Part shown: piece after piece, positions 35,159 through 48,000 of the stretch
How the letters are laid out: every line of letters starts with the position of its first letter
Position numbering within the stretch: position 1 is the stretch's first letter
Origin: Struthidea cinerea
Taxonomy: Eukaryota; Chordata; Aves; Passeriformes; Corcoracidae
Assembly (NCBI GenBank): GCA_013397865.1
Contig: VZTI01001770.1
Span: 708,728-772,727, forward strand
DNA: 64,000 nucleotides
Direction: 5' to 3'
The notes under the pieces: generated by a model
Seen by the model: only the letters and a program-made list of their open reading frames with translations
What the model was told of the DNA's origin: nothing
Database searches by the model: none
Made by a program: the position numbers and the translations under genes

Positions 35159-38100
35159 TCCACTACACTAATGTACATGTAATATTCTGATAACGCCAGC
35201 CTGAGGCTTTAAACCTTATCAGACTTCTGGGCTTAGAGGATTGGACTGAAGCACGTGATAGCTGAAGCTACTACATATGAAACAACAGTGAAATACTAAT
35301 TTGTTAATATTTTGTTACATCTTATGTCCCTTCATGTGGATATTTTGTCCCACATCACACAGTACAACATATCCAGGAGTAGGTGTTGTTTTCCTTGCTT
35401 TTCCCATCCTTCCCATCCGCCTGCCCCCATCTGGCTCCTCAGGGTTCAGTGTTGCCCCTGTGTTACTTTGGTTCTCATTGATTTTAGTTCAGCAGATAGT
35501 TTGGGATATTTCAAACAGAAGAAAAACACTCAGCAGAGGAGAAAACAACTGCTCTGTGCTTAGGGACATCTTCACCTTTCATCAAGCCTTGCAGAACTGC
35601 ACTGAGGCTGGAATGTGAAGTAGTTGCTGCCTCCTCTGGTGTCTGTTTTATTTCGTGTGAGATACAATCTGTGTCAAGGATCTTCCCCAGACTACCTGAG
35701 GAGGTTAATTTGCATGAGAACCACACTTGCAGCATCCTTCAGGCATAGGGTAGAAGACAGAGCAGTTGGATCTCTCAGGAAGTTCCTGTTGCCCTGTAGC
35801 TACGGAGCCAAGAACATAACTTCGCTTCCCAGCACAGCCGTTCCCTCTCCTGTTCCAGGGGGAGCGTAACCCCTGCAGCCGAGCTCGCTGTCGGTTCAGC
35901 AGCGCAGAGCTGCGAGCGGCAGGAGCTGGGAGCTGTTTTCCAACGGGCTTGGCAGATCCCCACAAACACCAGGTATCTGTCGAACTGAATTTGCCAGTTC
36001 CTCCGGCTGCCCTGGGGACCTTGTAAGTTCCTTGAGCCTCATTCCTACCCGCATGGAAGTTACAAGATGTGACTGCTCTGCCAGCAGGGCTGGTAAATTC
36101 CAAGAAGCCCAGATACTGGATTCACAGAAATTACAGCCCTGCTGACCACACTGGTCGAAGCAGAAATGTTTTGGAGTTTCATGAGCCTTAGCTGTTTCTC
36201 CATGTCATTTACAAGTTCCAATTGTGCATCTGCGTAAAGGGCTTTGGCACAGGCAGCCGGAGCTTTCCGTGGCTGCAGTCGCAGCCAGCACAGTGCACAA
36301 GCAGCTCTTGGAGCCCTTGCAGTGCTGATGGATTCTCAGCAGAGCTTCTAAACATGGTGGTCTCTGGCCAGGGTGGTTTGGAGAGTGTCCCTCCTGTTGA
36401 TTTAGCAACTTCAGGGATGGGATATAATCTAGCACATCACTAATGACCTTGTACTTTTATTGGAGCCCAAAATTAATGATTTGGGGAGATAATAAATTCT
36501 GCCTCTCAGCCAGCAAGTTTGGAAACCTCTCTGTAATATCTTGATGGGGAGGCAGATTGGAAGTAGAAAGGTCAAGTTATCAAATAATGAGAATGTGATT
36601 TTTCTACAGAAATATTTAGATGACAACAGTCTCTAACTTCTGTCAGTGTTTTCCTCTGGTGAGAGACCAGACATGCTGTATTTAGATGCCAAAGAGGGGG
36701 ATTTTTAGTTTTATAAAGTCAGGGTGAATTGGCTAAAACCGTGTCTTACTCTCATGCTTTGTCTCTCAGAATTTACAAGTACCCTATCGACTGTAGGTGC
36801 TGCATTGAGAAAGAAAAAACGCTCCAGTTTTCTTAAAATATCTGACATTTGGAGAATTTGTTAGCAAAAAAAAATATAAAAGTGCTGCACTTTTTTTACG
36901 GACAGCAAGCATTATATTACATCAATCATTTGGATCAAAGGATTCTAAATAACCTTGTTGTCTTTTCCCTTCATGTTCTGTAGACACCATTGAGGTAGAA
37001 ACAACTGAGTGTGTAAAATGTACAAATTGAATTCATAAACCTCATGAAATTTGGAGCCTGGACTTTGCAACTTTAACATTCTTTCAGGATTGTTTCTTAG
37101 GGGTATAGTTATAAATGTAAGTGTTCATCTATAATATAAATTGATGAGAACCAATAGAGTATGTGATATATATTTAAAAATAACATGGCTGCCACAGTAG
37201 ATTGGAAAATGGCAGGAGGAAAAAAGAAGTTTGTATTTGGTATTTATATGGTGTATATACCAAATAAGCAGAGTAAGAAAAATTGATCCAGATGGGATAT
37301 TACTTATATCTGTGTACATTATCACCTAAAACCGTGTCTGTTTTATCAGGCAAACAACAGCAGTGATGGAAAAGGAGATTTGTAGTTGGATCTGCATTTC
37401 CAGTGCCTTCCTTTGTGTTCCCTTTGCAAACACGAGCGGTTTTGTTCCGAGGGTATCTCAGTATGGTGGGGAGGTCGAAGAAGCTGATCAATCATAGAAA
37501 ACATTCTGGAAATGCTTCCTTTAGTAGCTGACACATGGGTTGTTAATCATTCCCCTTTCCCTAAAAAAGGGAGCATGGCAATATATCTTTATGTCAGAGC
37601 AGTTTTCTGTGTCCAGGGTCTCTCACTCTGGCTCTGCACATCACAGGAGTCGTGCCAGTGTGGCGTCTTCCCTCCTGATGTAACTCTTCCTTCAGGACGT
37701 TGTGGGCAGTTCCTCTTCTGGGTGGCTGCTCTGCACATTTTTTCCATTATATTAGTAGCAAAGTGAGCTGGCAGTTGTGAATCTTCTTGCACCCTGCCCC
37801 CCCTTGATTGGTAACACTGCCTCTTGTTATTAGGCATTGAATAGAACTTGCTGGAAGGAGCAAGAGGGCAGATTCTGCTGATTTGAAAGTTGGCCTTGAT
37901 GCGTGTGACTATAAAGTTAATTTTGTCAAAGCCATTGATGAATAAAACTTTCCTCGTGTTTTCCCTTTTTGATTAAAGTTAACTCCTACTTTACAACCTT
38001 ATTACTCGCCTTGTATATATCAAGTATAATGGTTGCAGCTGCTAAGAGAGTAATTAAACTTCAAAGTTTTGTTATGAAAGGCTCAGCAAGGACACCCCAA

Positions 38101-39182
38101 AGCAGAAGAATTTGCAGTTAAGACTATACAAATCCATCCTTAACAAGTCTGTAGTGAGTAGGGATTATGTAGCACAGGAATAGCATTTTCTGTGTGGAGG
38201 ATCCCTGCAAAATCTGGACATAATGAATTGCACGGAGTACAGTACACAGCTGAATGTTCCAGGATTATGATTCTGGGATTTTCTGTATTTCTTTTAATAG
38301 ACATAGCTTTGCCTTGAAGGGCGTAGCTGAAAATCATTTCAGATAAGCAGCACACTGCAGTCCAGGATTTTGTCTTGACAGTCATCTGTAAAAAATGTTA
38401 GTTGGTGTTTCATTCCAAAATAATGAACAAAAGCCTTGATTCTGCTGTTAGATCTGGGTTTATGAATCATCAAAAAGTGCATTAACCTATGTGTGTGGGT
38501 GGCTAAACTGCAGCGTGTGCCCCGAGCTGTTGCTCCATCAGGACTGTGCAGTCATCCAGAAGGGTGGACAGCTTTGTGCTCTTCCCTGTCTGTGCTGAGG
38601 AATGGGCCAAGTGGGAGGTGGATTAACCAAAACTGGGAGCCCATGGACCTCCGTGCTCGTTACTCAAACCCTGCTGCCTGCAATGGGCATCTCTGGAACA
38701 CAGCTCTTGGGTGTAACTGATTGCATGAGCCTGATGGAATAATTATGGCATCTAAACATTTCCAAGCAAGCAGTCAGGGGACAGTGGGGCCTGTCATTTA
38801 AAACATCCTTTACTTGCTGAGATACTCGGGCCAAAATTCAGAGAATGTGTAAAGATATCTGGAAGTCTTCTTTGGGTCCCTAAAGGAGGAATTACAGATT
38901 CTCTCTTTTGATACCATAACCTGTTTCACCACAATCACCTTATTTTCTTTCCTCATTGCCAAGGCTTCCCCCTGCCATCAATGTTTTGTTGTTTCTTTGT
39001 TATTTCTCCCATTTCCGGCAGGAACTGTAGAATAGGGTGCTAAAATTACACGATTTTTAGGAAGAATTACTGTTTTGCATATGCACACTCAGTTAAGAGA
39101 TTTTCAACTAAGGTAAAGCTTGAAGGAGCCCCTACTGAGCAGCGGTACAAAAAGAAGTGAATCTCCATTACTACGTGTAGTG

Positions 39183-39400
39183 AAACTGCAGAACTCCTTG
39201 CCTCAGGCATTACGGACGCTGCAGCTTAGGTGGATTTGGGGGGATATTGGACAGGTTTGTGAAAAACTAATTTGTTAGGGATGCTAAATGCATGGAAACA
39301 TATGTCCCAGGGAGTTCATGAGCCACAAGTTGCTGGAGAGCATTTGGGAAAGTACCACTGAGTTTACGTTGTACTTGCACCTTGTTTGAGTTACTGCCAG
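39183..39400 (+). repeat. Old CR1 LINE 3' region
   Basis: CTGCAGAACTCCTTGCCTCA, GATATTGGACAGGTTTGTG, GGGATGCTAAATGCATGG and GGAGAGCATTTGGGAAAGTA match in order the 3' part of an ancient sauropsid CR1 type. Highly diverged, no tail recognised. Confidence 0.65.
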
Positions 39401-42400
39401 GTGAATTAGTCTGTTACCATTAAGATAAGTTTTGTTGTTGGGGGAATGCCTGCCTCAGATAATTTTTTTTTTTGTATAGAGATTCCTAGGAAATACCACT
39501 CTGGTTTCTGTTGCCTTCAAAAGCAGTGAGAGCAGAGGGGGAGATTAAACACATTAGTATTTAATTAATGCCTTATCAAATGGTTCCTCCTTGTTCTCTC
39601 TTCAGTTTTCTCCCAGGTCATCCTGTTGTAAGTAAACGTGGTGCTCTGTGGTTAAAGTGCAGCATCTCATTTGCACTCTGTTCTCTGGCAGAGGCTGAAC
39701 CAGAAAGTGGGAGCAAGTAATGGAGAGGTAGCTTTCCCTCTGGGATGACAAAGGAGTCCCAGGGCAAGACCTAGTGAATACTCTCTTGGCAGTGAGAATA
39801 AGGGAAGTGAGGAATAAACACAGTTAATGCCATTTGCTTGTGGCTGTCACTGCAGGCTGATTGGACAGTAGCTAAACTGGGATAGAAGTGTGAAAGGGGA
39901 GGAAAAAAATATGGAGGAGTAAATGGCCCCTTTTTTGCCTCTTTAACTTCTTACTGGTGAGGCTTCAGTGAGGGAGCTCCGAAGCTGGCCATGAGCATTC
40001 AGCAGGGAGGAGGGAGGCAAAGAAGTTATGGAAAAACCAAGTGTGAGGACCCCATCACCTTCTGAAATGCTCTGCCCTGACATTTCACTGTGAAATGTCA
40101 TTTTCACATGGTGTTTCCAACCACGCATCTCTCTGTTTATGTTTCTTCACATCTTTCTGCAAATCCTCCCTGGAGAATGCATGGACATTATTGGGGTTCT
40201 GAGAAGCTCAGTGGTTTGTTTTCCCTGCGAAGCTGTTCCCCTCCCTGAATCAGCTGCATTCCCACGGGAGGAGGCTTCCTTCCTCCCCCCTTCGCTGGGT
40301 TGATCTCTTTGGGCTGTGGCTGCTCTCAGCCTGATGTCGTGTGCCGCAGCAGCAGCCGTGGCTCTTCTCTGCTGCAACAAGTTGTGCCTCCTGACACTGC
40401 CTCCCCGGGGGGATCATTAGCAGGGTGGAGGCTCTTCACTTTCCTAGAAACAGGAAGAGAAGAAGAGCCTGAGAGATGGGAGGCCTAAACCATCTAGAGT
40501 TAGATTGCAGTATGAACTCCATGACATCAGCTCCCTTCAGTCTTCCCACCCATTGGCTTTCTCACGGCATTTCTGCTTAGGCTGATCAGGATCTGAAGAT
40601 ATCCATAATAAAATGCTAATTCCTTTGTGGTCCAAAGGGCCAGAGCTGCCAGTCCCGCTCCCCACGACTGAGAAGTCAGTAGTTTGGAGAGCTGCACTTT
40701 GAACTGTACAGGTAACTGGATATATCTAACAGGCCAAAATTCAGAGCACTTCAGTTCTGCTGCCATGTCATGTAGCCACCTTCAGGTCTTGTGAATTAAA
40801 ATAAAACCTAAAAGGAGAAATAAGGTTTTTTTCATCCTTTCAGTGCTAGCTCCTTTCTGCAGCAGTTATTCCTCACACTTTGTGTGTGCTTGGTCTGTGG
40901 AACTATGCCATTCACTCATGAATGATGTGCAGGATGCATTTTTGGCAGTAGAAAAGGTCAAAATAAGTAGAGCAATAAATAAAAATGCTTGGTGTATTTC
41001 CCCTTTAATACAACTGTTTAAAAATAATAGGCAATAGCAGGGATAAAAATTTAGTGAAAGACCAGTGTTTCTAAGGTAGCCTTGAATTATTTTCCCAGGG
41101 AGGAGGAAAAAAAGGGCTAAGAAACCACTTTGGTCTCCTTTGGAACCTTAGTGCCAGCTGGAGACAATGTGGATCTCCATGTGCAGGAATCCAGGTTCTG
41201 TATGGATTTTGTAGGTCCCAGTTCCATGTGTGGAACCAATGTGTGGATTCTCCGGAGGGGCTGGAATGAGTTCAGTGTCACTGCATGAGCTGCAGTGCTG
41301 TGAAACTGGCACTTACCTTTCTGACTTTGCAGACAACATCTGCTTACTCAGGCTCCTTGTCTCCCTCTTGGAATTCCTCTTGCCACGAGCCATGGTTCCT
41401 GCCTCTGGAAGGTGCTCCATGTCTCTGCACGTTCCGCGGCTCCTCCAGACGGCTTCGGGATATGCAAATTCCTCTCTCTGGGGAATGGTTCACTCTGAGG
41501 ATTTAACCTGTGGACCTGTGCCAGCAGTTCTCATCTCCAAATACATGGATGGAGGATCTGAACAGGGATTTAACTTCCTACCAACGGAACATAAGGAAAC
41601 ATGCCTTTGGTTAAAAAAATGCCGACAATTTGTGGGATGGAGATGAGTTCCAGGTCCTCGTTCTTATTCAAAGCTTGTGGCCAGACTCATCTCTCTGTTG
41701 AAGAAATGGGTAAAACTCATGTGGAGACAGCCAGGAGGTTGCATTTAGTTTTTGAGCTTCAGGTCTGAATAGGAATAATGAATGAAACAATGTCAGTTGA
41801 CTCTGCTATGTCCTAATTGCGCTCTGAGACATCCCCTTGCCCCTCAGAGAGCTGTGGAGGTGATGTTCTGTCTGTCAGACTGCAGGTAAGATTTGCCAGG
41901 TTGTCTTTTGGGGCAGTTGATACCAGCAGGTTCTGTGATAGAGTTGGTATCCTGCTGTGTATCTTGCTGCTTCAGCTTCAAGATCACAAATTCATGTGGG
42001 CTGGGATGCTCGGAATGGAGGTACAAGACCTCCAACATATCCACAGATGTACTGGAGGATGCATTGTTCTGACCCAATGCTTAGCTGGAAAGCTGTGGTA
42101 TGAATAGGAACGGTGTTGGTGAGGGCTGTGCTCTGCAGGTGAGGCTCAGATTTCTGTTGGAGACACAGGAACCCAAAGAGCCATAAAGGTCTGTCAAATG
42201 AATGTCTTGCACTTGCCCAGGCGTCACACTGCATTAAAAAGGGATAGCTTTGGTCAGTCCCTGGGGGAGTTGTTGGGTGTCCTTCGCTGTGCTCCAGTTC
42301 CATGTGGCTTCTGCTCCATCAGCAAACAAAGGCTTCCTCTCTGCTTTTCCATTTGTCTCATAGAAACATACATATAAATCCATAGGTGTATTTTTTGTGC

Positions 42401-42810
42401 ATGCATCATAATAATACAAAGCAGATTGTAAATAATTTTGTAATACTTCGAAATAATTTCAAGTAAGTTGGAAATCCTTTGGACAGAAGTGACTCTTGCC
42501 ATTATCACTATATTTTATGTATGTCTTGTAAGTCTTGTATGAAGAGAACACATTGTTGAAGTAACCACCTGAGGCAAGGACACAACTCTTTTCCTTCTAT
42601 TTTTTTTCTCCCAATCTGGTTCTAATTGCAGCACCCTAATCTGGGAGGGAGTGAGGTGTCCCACTGAACAGCACCAGTACCTTTAGATTTCCCCCTCGAG
42701 GTCAGGCTGTGTTTTTGTAGGAGAGCTGTCAAGGCTTTGGTAGGATGACATTTACCTCCTGCATCACCATCACGATATTGCAGCTGTTCCTGTTAGGAAC
42801 TCCTGGATGC

Positions 42811-42908
42811 TTGTTTAGATGCTGAAGGCAATGCATTAGGAACTGATGGTGAGTGATTATTATCCAATCAGTTCCTGATGCAGTATCTGCGACATCAAAA
42901 ACTCTGCA
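42811..42908 (-). ncRNA. MIR217: miR-217 precursor
   Basis: On the minus strand the 5p arm (42885-42863, 23 nt) begins TACTGCATCAGGAACTGA and, as I recall it, is identical to human miR-217-5p, with seed ACTGCAT. The loop is ATAATAATCACTCAC. The 3p arm (42848-42827) begins CATCAGTTCCTAATGC. Flanks TTGATGTCGCAGA and CTTCAGCATCTAAACAAG also match the known precursor, so the whole hairpin is conserved. In mammals it is enriched in exocrine pancreas and clustered with miR-216a and miR-216b. It is on the same strand as EFEMP1, about 21 kb upstream of that promoter and 2.1 kb downstream of miR-216a in the transcription direction. Confidence 0.98.
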
Positions 42909-44981
42909 GTGGTTTTGGTTACCGTTTTTTAATTTTAAACTTCAAATGTTCAGGCTTAACAAGGTCAGTGTACTAGGAAGAAAAAAACCCCATCTTAATT
43001 GCACCACTCATTTTTTTTAAGGAAATTTATACCTTTTATCTAAGAAATACTAAGAATAAGTATTACCAAGAGTCACTCTAGGTAGCACTGCTGGAGAGCA
43101 TTATACAGCTTGCGCAAATTTTACTTTTTAATTATTCAAACCTGTTGTTTGTTGGTTGAATAGTTGAATACAAATTAGTCAGCAAGTGTGTTCTGCTTCT
43201 CAAAAGGGTGGGAAATGATGTAGGCCTGCAGCAGGGCGAGTCTGCAAATTCACTGTGTGTGAGTTGTGAAATTGGGGAGAAACTCTACCCCTGTGCCAGC
43301 GTGGGTGGGCTTTCTGTATGCAGCATTTTGGCAGTGAGAACTACAGACCTGATGTTACTGTTCCATTTCTCACACTCGTGCTGGATCTAGAGAAAATACT
43401 ACATTGCAAAGGAATAATCTGGTTCCGGACCTGAGTCTTGATATCCTTCTGTGTCCTCTGGGTGGGTGTGTGCCAGGGATGTCTGTCCGTTTGCTGTAGG
43501 TCTGGGTGTACTGAGAACAAATTGCACACACCGCATAAGCAGCATATGGTCATCACAGCCCTCAGACATCAGGATTTCTGCTTTCGCCCACTTCTGTTTG
43601 AAAGTCAATGCTTTTGGAGACAGTTGGGGTTTGTATTTCTGGCTCAGGCCTAAAAACAAATAATCTGGAATGTGTCTGACTGACTGATTTAATGGAGCTG
43701 CTCTTCCCGCAGAGGTGCCCTGGTTGTATTTAACTGGTAACTTGTTTTGTTACTGCTTTCATGGTGCACATGGTCTGTCCTAAAATACTCTGCAATCTGT
43801 GTCCTACAGATATTTCCATTAACCTCAGCTTTGGGTATGGAAGGCAGATGCTTACAGTGGACAGGGGAGTGTCAGGTGACATGTGGTGACTAATGAGAAT
43901 GATAACCAAATCCATATAAATGTCCTGCACAAGCTACACTTTTGCATCAGTTAGTAACATCTGTTAGCAGTTCCTGAGGCAGCAATGGCGTCCTTTCACC
44001 AGGGCTGTTTCAAACAGGGAATTGTATCTCAGAACAATTTTCTTCTAAAACTCTGTAGGACTAAAAAGAACTCGGGTCATACCTACTCTTGTTGAGCACC
44101 AACTTCTGTACATCAGAGTGAGCCATCTTTTAGCAGGTTCCTTTGACCCCTAGTGTAAAACAGGAATATTTTTTGGCAGGCTACAGATGCTCCCTGGAAT
44201 CTCACACATAAATAGAACTTAGGGATGTATCTCTAAGGATTGGCCATCTGGAGCTTTCAGGCACAAAACTGTGGTGTAATAAATATAACCATTTTATGTG
44301 CTCTGGCTATATGAAATATTTCTTTCTGCTATGTATCCATGGGCTGACTAAAGCCATCTAATGTTAATGGGAATCTTGTATTGATTTCTGCATCTTTGGA
44401 TTGTTCCTCTTTAGCAGGGGAACTTCAACTGTAGAAAAGTTACAAGAATCCCGACTGGTTTGAGTTGGGACATTACCAAGGTCATAAACATGGGAAAAAT
44501 GGATTGCAATTGTTTTGGGTAATGGAAAACTCAGCGTAGAGGGTGGTTCTGGTGGAGCAACAGTCTTTGAACTTGTGAAAAGTCTGGACACAGAACTTTG
44601 TGTATCTGAAAAAAACCTGCAGATGCAAAGGATTAAACACAGAAAAGTCATTGTCAGCCCTACAGTGCAGGGCTAGACCAGTGGCTTCAGGAGATATCTT
44701 GACAAGTAACAGTTTCAGGGTGGTTGAAATGAGATGTGAATTCAGAACAAGTTGTGAACACAGTTAATGAAGAGATTGTGCTGCTGCTGCAGGATGCTGC
44801 ACCAGGGAAGCTGGGAAAGGCAGGAGGTAGCAAGGCAAAGCCTGGAGGTCAGTGTATGGTCTGGATAAGGCCATGCGGTTCATCCTGTGTGCATGGCGTG
44901 TTTGGGTTTTGTGCACTGCAGAAGTGTCTCTTGGGTCTGTAATTAAGGTGCCACGCAGGTCTGCTAATCCATTAGAGCAAA
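42909..44981 (-). other. Spacer between miR-217 and miR-216a, likely within the host transcript
   Basis: About 2.1 kb with no third hairpin or coding exon recognised. It is inferred to be part of the primary transcript because the flanking precursors share a strand. Confidence 0.5.
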
Positions 44982-45079
44982 GAAATTGCTGTGTTTAGCA
45001 TAATCCCAGCTACAACTGTGAGAGAGTTATTAAGTGCTCACAGTTGCCAGCTGAGATTAAGCCAACTCACAGCCATCCA
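44982..45079 (-). ncRNA. MIR216A: miR-216a precursor
   Basis: The minus-strand 5p arm (45059-45038) begins TAATCTCAGCTGGCAACT, matching miR-216a-5p over 22 nt, with seed AATCTCA. The flank GGCTGTGAGTTGGCT is the known precursor stem base. The 3p arm (about 45021-44999) begins TCACAGTTGTAGCTGGGA and pairs almost completely with the 5p arm, with one bulged G and a few G-U pairs. This is tighter than the human hairpin as I recall it. Mammalian miR-216a is a marker of pancreatic acinar cells. It lies between miR-217 and miR-216b, as in human. Confidence 0.98.
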
Positions 45080-48000
45080 GGTTAGGCCTGCAAGTGGGTT
45101 CATGTCAGCTAAATTTCTTCCCTGAATGTCCTACACAGGAAAAAATGGCGTAATTCCACAGACAACACCTGGTGCTGCGGATATCTGTCATTAAAACATT
45201 TAGGTTCTCTCTGCATCTTCTCTGAGAGAACTATTATTAAGCAACTTGCTGAATAAACCTGGTTTATTTGGTGATTTTTGGCATGCCCCAGTCTGGGTGT
45301 AAACTGATAAAGCAGACTTGTTCTTTCTGGTTCAGCTTATTTGGCTCCTCTTGTATAATAAGGAATACAATAAAATACACATTCAAGGGAGCTCTCTGAC
45401 TTCTGAACAAAAACCATTTATGTAAAACTCCTAAAAATGATGTGCCTGTTTCTTCCGCTCCTTCACTTACCTCCTTTACTCCTCCTGGAACTCTGCTGAG
45501 CAGCGCCCTCAAGCCAGGGTAGCACACCTGGGTAGGGAGCTCTAACCAAAGCCTGCTTTCCTGTTGGGCAGTAAATCTCATGTGTTTAGGGATAAAATGC
45601 TAGAACTGCAAACAAGAAAAGAATCAAAAAAGTTGGAGGTACTGGAGACATTTGGTAAAATTAGAAGAAAAGCAGGTATTGAGAGATGGTTGTGGAGAAA
45701 AGCCCTATGCAAGTTTTCTGGAGGATGAAGTAAAACATTGAGTTGTTTCCTAGAGCTGTTTACCTGCAGGACACGATAACAAGATCCTTCCCTGTGTGTT
45801 TCATCGTGATTTGCTGCAACAGCAGCACACTGAAGCCAGGAGAACCAACTGTTCGTTCCCTGCTGGAAGCCTCTGGCTGCTGGGGGGCAGCTGTGAGCCC
45901 ACAGGCAATTCCAGGGAAATCCTTGCCCTGCCCGAGCCCTCCAGCAAACAACAGGGCGTGTGCTTGGGTCAGGGGTTTGTGCAAGGTCGAGCTGCTTTCC
46001 TTACCTTGCCCACTAAAGCCATGAGGCCACAGAGCACAGCCTGGGCCATCACTGATGGGGAGCTGCTGGATTTTCTCTGGGATAAATTCCCAGCAGCCTT
46101 GCAGTGTACTGGCAGGGGTGCCACTCAGAAAATGCTCAGGAACACCGAGCTTCCGCTGGAACAAACCAGAGGCAGGCCTGGCAGGTGGTCTGATTATGTT
46201 TGCTCAGCCAGTTCCACAGTATTTGCCAGACAAAAGAAGGCATCAGGTGGTACAGAAAGTCCCAAACAAAGCTCCAGATGAACACAGACATGACCAGACT
46301 TTCTCATCTGTTGCAGATCTGGGAAGGTGGAGGGAAAGGAGAAGGCACAAGGAGCAGGAGATGCATCGTTTCTGTTGGTTCTTGTGTGGCAGGCTACTAA
46401 ACGCTGCACTGGGGAGAATTCTGACTTCTCTGTGTCTTTTGTAGTGCTTCAGATGTTTTCCATTGGTGACAAAAGAGTCACAACTGTGTTGGTCAATTCC
46501 TGTAGCTGCTCTTCTTGTTCGGTGGTTTTTGGCCAGTGTCCTTTCCTTGCTGCTATTCCTGCACACAGTGCTGGCTATCAAGAAAATGCCATTTTGGCAC
46601 AGCACTGAAAGCAGAGTCAGTTTGCTGTGGGTGGAGGATGGCTCCTAGATTGGGATTTTTTCAAATTTAGTACTCCAAATATATGATTGTGGAACTTCTG
46701 TGGAAGCAAAGGCTCCAAAGGAGTAGGAGGAGACCATTGTTAGGCAGGAATTTAGGCAAGCCCTACAACAACATGGCAAATAGGTATAGATTCATAGTAC
46801 AGAAGGTCTCTGCACAGGCTAGGTGTTTTTCCAAGGATAAATATCCATTTTCTGCCTCATAGCTCCCCTGTGAGTGAGAAGGTGCTCCAAGTTCCTGAAA
46901 GGTGGGGCTATCCTTTCCCTTATCTCTGGTGCATGAAAGCCTTATGGTAAAAGAATGTTTATCTTGCTCTAACACATGTAATCCCGTAATTTAAACTCAA
47001 TCTCACGCTGCAAAGGCACAGAGGGGACAGAGCAATTGCACCCAGGCAACCTCAGCCCTGGCACTTCAGTTTTTCATTGCTTGACTCTTCAGCTCTTCAG
47101 CCTTGATGATCTCATGGCACAGCTTTTTTCTTTTTTTCATTTTATTTTACATGGATGTAGTAAGATTATGGAATGAGTGCAAAACCGATTCAAAGAGAAT
47201 TTAGAGCTTCCAGCTCAAAGATCAAACTGTGAATCTTCAATATTTTTTTTGTATTGTAATTTGCGGTGAAAATGTTTAATGGAAAGTTCAGACACAATGA
47301 AAGTTTGCTTTCATTTGGAGTTGGATAAATAGAAGGTGGTGCTCCAGCTCTACATGTTGGTAAAGATTCAGACTTTTTTTTTAAACAAACCCACAGTAAT
47401 TAAGAGATAGTCAATGTTTGAAACCTGGGCAGCTCACTGAGAAAAGAAGTCTCCATTGACTGGTGACTTGCTGCAGCTGCAGATTTGTATTACCAGCTTG
47501 CACACTCTCCTTACTGGTGGAAAATGTTTAAGAATTTTCTTTCTCTTCTGCAAAAAGGAGGGTTTTTTAGTTTGTGCTATTTAATTTTCCACTATTGCAG
47601 CATGATGGGTTCCAACTAGTTCCCTAGATTTAGTGCTAATTTGTATGTCTTGTTTAAAAAGATTTGCTCGTAAATAGGGAGATGGAAAGAAGTCATTAGA
47701 GGAAGGATGAAAGGCTTCTGGAATAATCCCATGGAAGATAATGCAAAAACTTGTGTTGATTTCACTGAGGCAGGATTTTATCCAGCAAATAGTAAGTGCA
47801 CATTATTGTCATTGGTGTAATTACTACAGTTTTTTGATGAAATCTTGAAACTTGCCCAAAAAATTGTTTTCCTCTTATTTTCTCTTATTTTGGTTAATGC
47901 AATGCCAGCGTTCTGAAGGTGGAGGTGTGAAAGGTAATTCTGGCAGGATGACAAGAGAAGAAGTATTTAAAATGATGTCAGAAACTTAAAGCATACAAGA

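Larger units (their letters stand above)
28373..42810. other. Intergenic stretch between EFEMP1 and the miRNA cluster
   Basis: Long gene-poor region. It contains a 16-bp minisatellite (35115-35158) and an old CR1 (39183-39400). A small CpG-richer patch lies around 35870-35960. A 161-aa open frame at 28947-29432 has an overlapping frame on the other strand and no recognisable domain. In human the miR-217 host transcript extends toward EFEMP1, so unrecognised noncoding exons may lie here. Confidence 0.5.

Noticed and set aside
35870..35960. CpG-richer patch with a 132-aa minus-strand frame across it
   Set aside because: Only a handful of CpG sites and no splice or domain support; too weak to call a promoter or an exon.
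45760..46608. Group of overlapping 90-160 aa frames near miR-216a
   Set aside because: Frames overlap on both strands, show no domain and lie in the presumed noncoding host transcript.
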